Assembly: GCA_032718475.1 (NCBI GenBank)
Contig: JAUCBJ010003252.1
Span: 1 to 64,000 of the forward strand
Reading direction: 5' to 3'
DNA: 64,000 bases
Source of the DNA: Nemertoderma westbladi
Taxonomy: Eukaryota; Xenacoelomorpha; Nemertodermatida; Nemertodermatidae
Of this stretch, positions 58,588-64,000 are shown one piece after another; within the stretch, counting starts at the first letter, position 1; each line of letters begins with the position of its first letter. Under the pieces are notes generated by a model. It did no database searches, was not told the DNA's origin, and saw only the letters and a list, made by a program, of their open reading frames with translations. The position numbers and the translations under genes were made by a program.

Positions 58588-60412
58588 TGAGTCAGGTCCC
58601 CAGATCCTGCTACCACTATGGCAGTAATGTGGTACTACCTGTAGCTGTCAGCCCAGTAGGGCAGGCCCGATAAGCATAGCCTATTCATTATTCAGTTGAT
58701 CAAGAGTGGGTTGGTTTTAGCCCCATCAAGTAAATAAGTCATTGAGGGCTATAGCGCCTAGGGCACCATTGAATTCAAAGGCTTTGATATGAATCTGCAA
58801 TAGAGATGATATATGCCCGCTCTGTCTATACTGGATGCTCCTCTACCAGTGTTAGGTAACCTAGCCCAGGAGGCACACTTGGTTCAAGGTGTAACAAAAG
58901 GACCCCTACAGTCGGCAGCAGGGCTGTAGGCCATGGATAGGCGGAAGGTAATCAACCAATGGCTAGACATGCTGACAAGGTCGGCGGAGGTAATCAACCA
59001 ACAGCGACCTACTGCGAAGTCGCTTGTAGGAGTTGCGACTTGTTTACACGCAACTGAAAGATATGACTATGAGAACCCTCCAGGAGAAATACCGGCTCGG
59101 TCATCGCCTGTGTCAACAAGGACCGCATCCCTCAGTTGTACACCAGGCTGGGGTCGATAAATTGGCTTCTGGAACAGAAGACAGAGAGCCAGCAAACCCA
59201 GGACAAGCAAGCAAATCAACTATGACTGGGAGAAACTCAGAACTGACAATGCTGTAAAGGATGCTTACACAGTAGAAGTTCAAAACTGCTTTGAAGCACT
59301 TCAGTCAATGGATGAAGACCTGTCCACCGATTCAATATACCAGAATGTAATAACAGCCCACAAGGAATCAGCTAAGAGGCATATCCCCAGAAACCCAAAC
59401 GAAAACAGTATGTGCCATGGCAAAACTGTGAGGTTAATTGTAAGAGAGAAGATCTTAAGCATCATCAAAAAATGAATCAGGAAGATCATCAAACATCCAT
59501 AAATGTGGAAATATTTTCCCTTTTTCGGAATCAGCGCCGAAAATTAGCCCAATAGGTATCAAAACCACAAAAGTAGATTATTTTGAAAAGATCATTTGAA
59601 AAATTTTCACTTTTAATGCATGTTTGGTCAGTTGTTATCAGAAGGAAATTTAAATGTCATTTTTCTCGTGTTGGCGTTTTTGGGACACTTTCTCTATCTA
59701 CTTTTTAACTACTCAACGGATTTTCGTTCTGTTTGCAGAATTATGTAGAGGAATATTCCGCGCAAAAATTGTTGACAGAATTTTGAATATTTTGTTTAAA
59801 AAAAGTTATGGCATTTTTGTGTAAAATATCGCTAAATTTTGGAATTTTTTCGATTTTTCGGTATTTTTGAAACTGAAAAATGCTATAACTTTTTTTTAAA
59901 AAAAATTCAAAATTCTGTCAACAATTTTTGCAGCGGAATATTCCTCTACATAATTCTGCAAACAGAACGAAAATCGGTTGAGTAGTTAAAAAGTAGGTCG
60001 AGAAAGTATCCCAAAAAAGCCAACACAAGAAAAATTACATTTAAATTTCATCCTGATTACAACTGACCAAACATGCGCCAAAGTGACAATTTTTTCAAAT
60101 TTTTCAAATATAATCTACTTTTGTGGTTTTGATACCTATTGGGCTAATTTTCGGCGGTGATTCCGAAAATGGCAAAATATTTCCAAATTTATGGATTTTT
60201 GATGGTCTTTTTTGGTGTCAAATATGGTGCTGCACCAAAATTAAAAATTTCCAAATATTGGGTGAAAATTACAAAAGTTGCCATAACTCGAGAACAAAAC
60301 ACCTTATCGAAAAACTGATTTCAGAATCGGAATCACCATACAAATATATGACAAGACACTACTACCTATAGAAACAGGGGACTTCACACCTGCCGAACTC
60401 CAAAGAAGCATT
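58588..60412 (+). mobile_element. LINE-A copy 3, fragmentary, opposite orientation
   Basis: The 5' region at 58588–59165 matches the reverse complement of about 11770–12352. The endonuclease tail at about 59195–59480 encodes INYDWEKLRTDNAVKD and the DSIYQN-type segment. After an insertion it resumes at about 60345–60412 with the RT start (YDKTLLPIETGDFTPAELQ-like, broken). It ends at a TTAA (about 60414) where another sequence begins. Confidence 0.75.
59483..60210. repeat. Long palindrome (foldback MITE) inside LINE-A copy 3
   Basis: Imperfect inverted repeat with its centre near 59850. The left arm begins ATCAAACATCCATAAATG and the right arm ends CATTTATGG…TTTTTGATGG-like. Inside, ATTAGCCCAATAGGTATCAA pairs with TTGATACCTATTGGGCTAAT, and GAATATTCC…CAAAAATTGTTGACAG pairs with its complement. 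It has no coding capacity. A short asymmetric tail (60210–60340) includes GGTGCTGCACC. Confidence 0.8.
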
Positions 60413-61200
60413 AACCCTTTGCACATGGCTTAATAAACTTGCATTGATCTCAAATCCGGCAGATTTTATAAAAATGAGCTATAATTTAGAACGTGTTAGA
60501 AATCAAATTATTACACTGTATTATTAAAATGAACTATAATAATGTAATAAATTATTTATAATTTATCAATTTTAACTAAATCATTAACAACTAATTTACT
60601 AATTAATGAGTTTATATTTATTTTATAAAATTTTTTTTTTAAGAAAGATAAGATAAGAAATTTATTTTTCCATAAACAAAACAAAAAACAAATTGCATAG
60701 ACAAAAAAGACGAAATGTCGTCCTGTTGCTAAACCAAAAATGTCTGGGGACCATAACCGCTGCCATAAAATGAACACACCAAGGAATATTAGAACCAGTA
60801 AGTAAGTAACTCATAAGCAACTTCGAAAAAAAAATATTAAAATAACTTATGGTAATGACGGAAATATCTTGGCAGATAAAGATTATTTATTATCTTTGTT
60901 TAGCATAAAGTAGTTTATGGCAGGAGGACAGTATAATAGCTTAGCTAGTGGTTTACTGTCCCCCTGTGGGGGGGGGGGGGGGGGGGGGTGGGTTGCTGCT
61001 ACGATTAATGTTAAAATATTTAATTGAAAGTATAAAACGTTAATAAATAATATTAATATCATTTAGCTGTCGGTGTCATCAACAATGTATTATTTTTACG
61101 GAAGCTGAATTTGTATTGCTACGAACAAATGTTATATAGATTAAGATAAAAATATAATACTTATTTCCTTATTATTACTACCTATTTTCCAGGTTGTATA
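60413..61200. other. AT-rich spacer with a TTAA-type terminus and a poly-G tract
   Basis: At 60414 a TTAA is followed by CCCTTTGCACATGG, which looks like the terminus of another TTAA-type element; its partner end was not found in the window. A G run of about 22 lies at 60967–60988. No gene is recognised. Confidence 0.4.
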
Positions 61201-61207
61201 AAAAATT

Positions 61208-63070
61208 CTAAAGCTCTGAGTGAAGGTTGAGTAACAAATCTTTTATTTTTTTCAAAAAGATCGGTTTACTTGTAATTTTTCTAATAGAGGGGTTTATGTT
61301 ATTCCAAATCAGTGGACCTTGCAATGCAAGAGACTGATGGGCTACATTAAGACGCACAAGGGGAAGTATAAATGATCCTGATGCTGATGAACGTGTATTG
61401 TACGAATGGGTTGATGAAAATTTCCTAAAAAGATGGGTTAATGAAGATTTGGCATTATTATGAATATCAAACATCAATTTACAAACTTGGTATTTATATA
61501 ATTGTTCTAATGGAAGTATACTTAGGCGTTGATATATGGGTAATGACGAGGCTTGATAATGTCTGAATGTCATAACTCGTATAATTTTATTTATTTTTAT
61601 CCTAATTGGACTAGTAATAGATGTATATGTACTTCCCCAAACAATTAGTCCATACTGTATATAGGGATATATTAGAGCAAAGAATAATGTACGTAAAATG
61701 TGCAATGGAAATACATGTCTGAGTCTATAAAAAATTCCTCCAGACTTAGATATTTTATTATATATATATTGTACATGGGATCGAAAGTTTAATTGCCTAT
61801 CAATAAGTATACCTAGATATTTTGTCCTATCTACTCTATTAATTACTTGATCATTAATTATAATACTAGGGAACGACGGGGCATTTTGTTTGTTAGTGTA
61901 AAGTGTGTATTCGGTCTTTTTTATATTGAGAGACAATTTATTGTCAATCAGCCAATTTGAAATGTGAACAAGATTTGAATTGGTTCTATTAGAAAGCTGT
62001 AATAAATCCTTATCGTGTAACATTAGCGAAGTGTCATCTGCAAATAAAGTGGTAACGAAATCACTACAATTTGGTAAATCATTGATATATAACAAAAAAA
62101 GTATGGGGCCCAGAATCGAGCCTTGAGGAATACCACATAAAATAGATTTATAAGTTGAATAAGAGCCGCCTAATGAAACACGCTGCAAACGATTGGAAAG
62201 GTAACTAGAAAAGAGTGAATGAGGGATACCCCTTATGCCGTATGAATCTAATTTTTTTAATAAAATTGAGTGATCTAGCGTATCAAACGCCTTTTTAAGG
62301 TCGATATATACGACACAAGCAGAATCCCTGTCATCCAAGATAGACCACAATTTTTCAACAATTTGTAAAATTGCCTCCGATGTTGTATGTTTTTTCCTAA
62401 AACCGTGTTGGTTGCGTGTTAAAATTAAGTTTTTGTCCAGATATAAAATTAACTGAGAATAAATAATAGTCTCAAATATTTTACTAAATACCGGAAGCAG
62501 TGAAATTGGACGATAATTAGAAGTGTCACAAGGATCATCACCTTTATAAGCTGGAATTACCTTAGCTTTCTTTAAACTGTCTGGAAATAAACCTGATTTA
62601 ATACTAGAATTAATTAAATTAGCTAGATGTATGCTTATAATACTGGCGGCCAATTTTACCAGTTTCACCGGAAATGCATCATTAGTGGATGAATTTTCAT
62701 TTAAGTTTAACAAGTGATAGTGAACTTCAACAGCAGACGTTTCTATGAGACTAAAGGAATTGTATTTTTTATGACTAATATATCTTGTGGGTGAGCGTGG
62801 TGAGTGGGCAATATTAGCAGCTAATTTTGGACCTACAGTAGTGAAGAAAATGTTAAATACTTCAGCCATTTCCGAGGTTTTGGTGATTGAAATATTGCTA
62901 TTCTGAGCATCTTTGATATTTAGAGCCCTAGGTATGGCATTTGTGGAGGATTTATTTAGAGCTGTGTTAATAACCTTCCATGTTTTTTTAATATTGGATT
63001 TATTTTTTTCAAATTGGTCAGTGTAGTATTTTTTTTCTGATTGGCGTAAAAGTGAGGTAAGGTTATAACG
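61208..63070 (-). CDS. LINE-C reverse transcriptase (CR1/L2/Jockey-like), long open frame
   Basis: On the minus strand the frame is open from about 63070 to the stop at 61208, about 620 codons, with an internal ATG at 62869. RT motifs: SNYRPISLLPVFSKIFE, QHGFRKKHTTSEAIL, YIDLKKAFDTLDHSILL, GIPQGSILGPILF and catalytic LFADDTSLM, then RTKYLGILIDRQLN and the LINE C-terminal region. Upstream there is only a linker (KKTWKVINTALNK) and then unrelated sequence, so the endonuclease is missing by 5' truncation. It lacks the disabling lesions seen in the other LINEs here and is the youngest-looking RT in the window. Confidence 0.85.
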   Translation of the reverse strand, partial: RYNLTSLLRQSEKKYYTDQFEKNKSNIKKTWKVINTALNKSSTNAIPRALNIKDAQNSNISITKTSEMAEVFNIFFTTVGPKLAANIAHSPRSPTRYISHKKYNSFSLIETSAVEVHYHLLNLNENSSTNDAFPVKLVKLAASIISIHLANLINSSIKSGLFPDSLKKAKVIPAYKGDDPCDTSNYRPISLLPVFSKIFETIIYSQLILYLDKNLILTRNQHGFRKKHTTSEAILQIVEKLWSILDDRDSACVVYIDLKKAFDTLDHSILLKKLDSYGIRGIPHSLFSSYLSNRLQRVSLGGSYSTYKSILCGIPQGSILGPILFLLYINDLPNCSDFVTTLFADDTSLMLHDKDLLQLSNRTNSNLVHISNWLIDNKLSLNIKKTEYTLYTNKQNAPSFPSIIINDQVINRVDRTKYLGILIDRQLNFRSHVQYIYNKISKSGGIFYRLRHVFPLHILRTLFFALIYPYIQYGLIVWGSTYTSITSPIRIKINKIIRVMTFRHYQASSLPIYQRLSILPLEQLYKYQVCKLMFDIHNNAKSSLTHLFRKFSSTHSYNTRSSASGSFILPLVRLNVAHQSLALQGPLIWNNINPSIRKITSKPIFLKKIKDLLLNLHSEL

Positions 63071-63855
63071 AACCTGTCTTTAGACTGGGTAGTTTTTGTC
63101 TAAAGCTGAGGCCGGCAAAAACACGATGGATATATTTACCTATATATTTACCTATATCACTATATATGTCACTATATCACTCACTATGTATGTTCACCAA
63201 ATGGCTTGAAACCACTTGCATGCATTGTAAAATTGTAAACGCAAGTATTTATCAATTGTTGTCTAGTTGTTGAATAAAAAAGTTGGGAACGATTCGAAGT
63301 GCGATATTCGAAATATTTGCATATTTTCAACATTATTGAACGCGAAATTAAATACCCACAACTCCCTTGCTTGAAATGTTTTTCAGGTGATTGATATTTA
63401 GCAATTATTATGAGGTTACTTACTACTGAAATCTGACAGAATGCCAAACGTATTATTATAGTTCTATCTCTATTCAGCCAGTTAGTGTAATGTCAAGCAG
63501 TACATCATTTATATATCGTATGTATCTATAGGGCCTAATTGCCATCGTTATAATACTGTCATCAACTTAGGCTAAGCTCAATTGTAATGCAAAGGCTTAG
63601 TAGGTTTTGTATATCTGGGACGTTTACAACAGCTGTCGATTAAACTAACAAAACCATAAAACTGAACCAGGGTGGCTGCCAGCCGGGTACCAACGGCTGT
63701 TGGGTAGACTTAAGGGAACATTTCACAAACTTTCATAGGATGCTTGTACATGTACATTATATTGGTTGCTCCGATGTTTTTATTAGGCTAACTGAGAATG
63801 TATCAGGTATAAATACTGTAATTATAGTGTTCTTTATTTTATTTATCTAATACAG
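63071..63855. other. Non-coding, nothing recognised
   Basis: AT-rich, with a short TATATTTACC/TATATCAC repeat near 63130–63185. The minus-strand open frame 63184–63447 has no domain or other support. Confidence 0.4.
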
Positions 63856-64000
63856 AAAAGACCCCTCCGCAGAATAAACTGCTCTTTTGGGCCGTTTCTC
63901 AGGTTGCGGATATGGATACCATTTCACACATCATCGTAGTAATTGTGATTATGATTTGTTTGCCTAGGCGAATGTGTATTACATTAGATGGGAGGCAGTT
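63856..64000 (+). CDS. Possible partial exon with hydrophobic segment
   Basis: After an acceptor-like TTATCTAATACAG, a frame with two leading bases stays open to the window edge (48 codons). That is the same intron phase as the EGF exons. It contains a hydrophobic stretch (ISHIIVVIVIMICL) followed by PRR, reminiscent of a membrane segment and stop-transfer. It could be a downstream exon of the EGF gene or a chance frame; the sequence ends before a donor can be seen. Confidence 0.25.

Noticed and set aside
63184-63447. Minus-strand 87-aa ORF
   Set aside because: No domain, no neighbouring splice or promoter support; likely chance.

Overview
This is AT-rich animal nuclear DNA. The reasons are GT–AG introns, EGF-like domain exons flanked by phase-1 introns, and transposons of animal-type families (APE-type LINEs, BEL/Pao, Penelope-like, piggyBac). 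I think a marine invertebrate is likely but cannot name the species. No rRNA, bacterial operon or CRISPR array was seen.

Layout. 1–5.4 kb: a two-exon, unusually GC/CpG-rich gene of unknown function (1587–3692) with short terminal-inverted-repeat elements in and beside its intron, followed by a 35-bp minisatellite of about 42 copies. 5.4–8.3 kb: nothing recognised. 8.3–31.2 kb: the core of the window, a tandem array of about 245-bp exon-plus-intron units. Each unit encodes one calcium-binding EGF-like domain, and 24 of the 26 plus-strand exons of full or near-full form have intact length. Mobile elements split the array: two copies of one LINE family (8822–12361 and 28451–30493), a CR1-like LINE (about 15.6–22.3 kb) that itself carries a TTAA-flanked element, and a piggyBac transposon (about 22.3–25.4 kb). 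The last array units are degenerate.

31.2–56.9 kb: a large inverted duplication. Its arms (31.2–33.6 and 39.8–40.1 kb against 55.1–56.9 and 54.5–54.9 kb) include degenerate EGF sequence, and its interior is packed with nested transposons. Two DNA transposons stand out: 36645–39758 (28-bp inverted termini, one mismatch) and 44730–50544 (11-bp inverted termini). Both carry an unfamiliar RNase-H/DDE-like protein, and both are flanked by the same 4-bp target duplication (AGAT, which is ATCT on the other strand). The second one cleanly interrupts the RNase H region of a BEL/Pao pol gene.

56.9–64 kb: a minus-strand pseudo-EGF exon, a piggyBac deletion derivative, a third LINE-A copy carrying a 0.7-kb palindrome, a long nearly intact LINE reverse transcriptase on the minus strand (61208–63070), and at the very end a possible phase-1 exon with a hydrophobic segment.

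The likely host genes are the EGF-repeat gene and possibly the 1587–3692 gene. Almost everything else is mobile or repetitive. The EGF introns act as a landing zone, and the elements form several layers of nesting that can be dated relative to each other by their target duplications.
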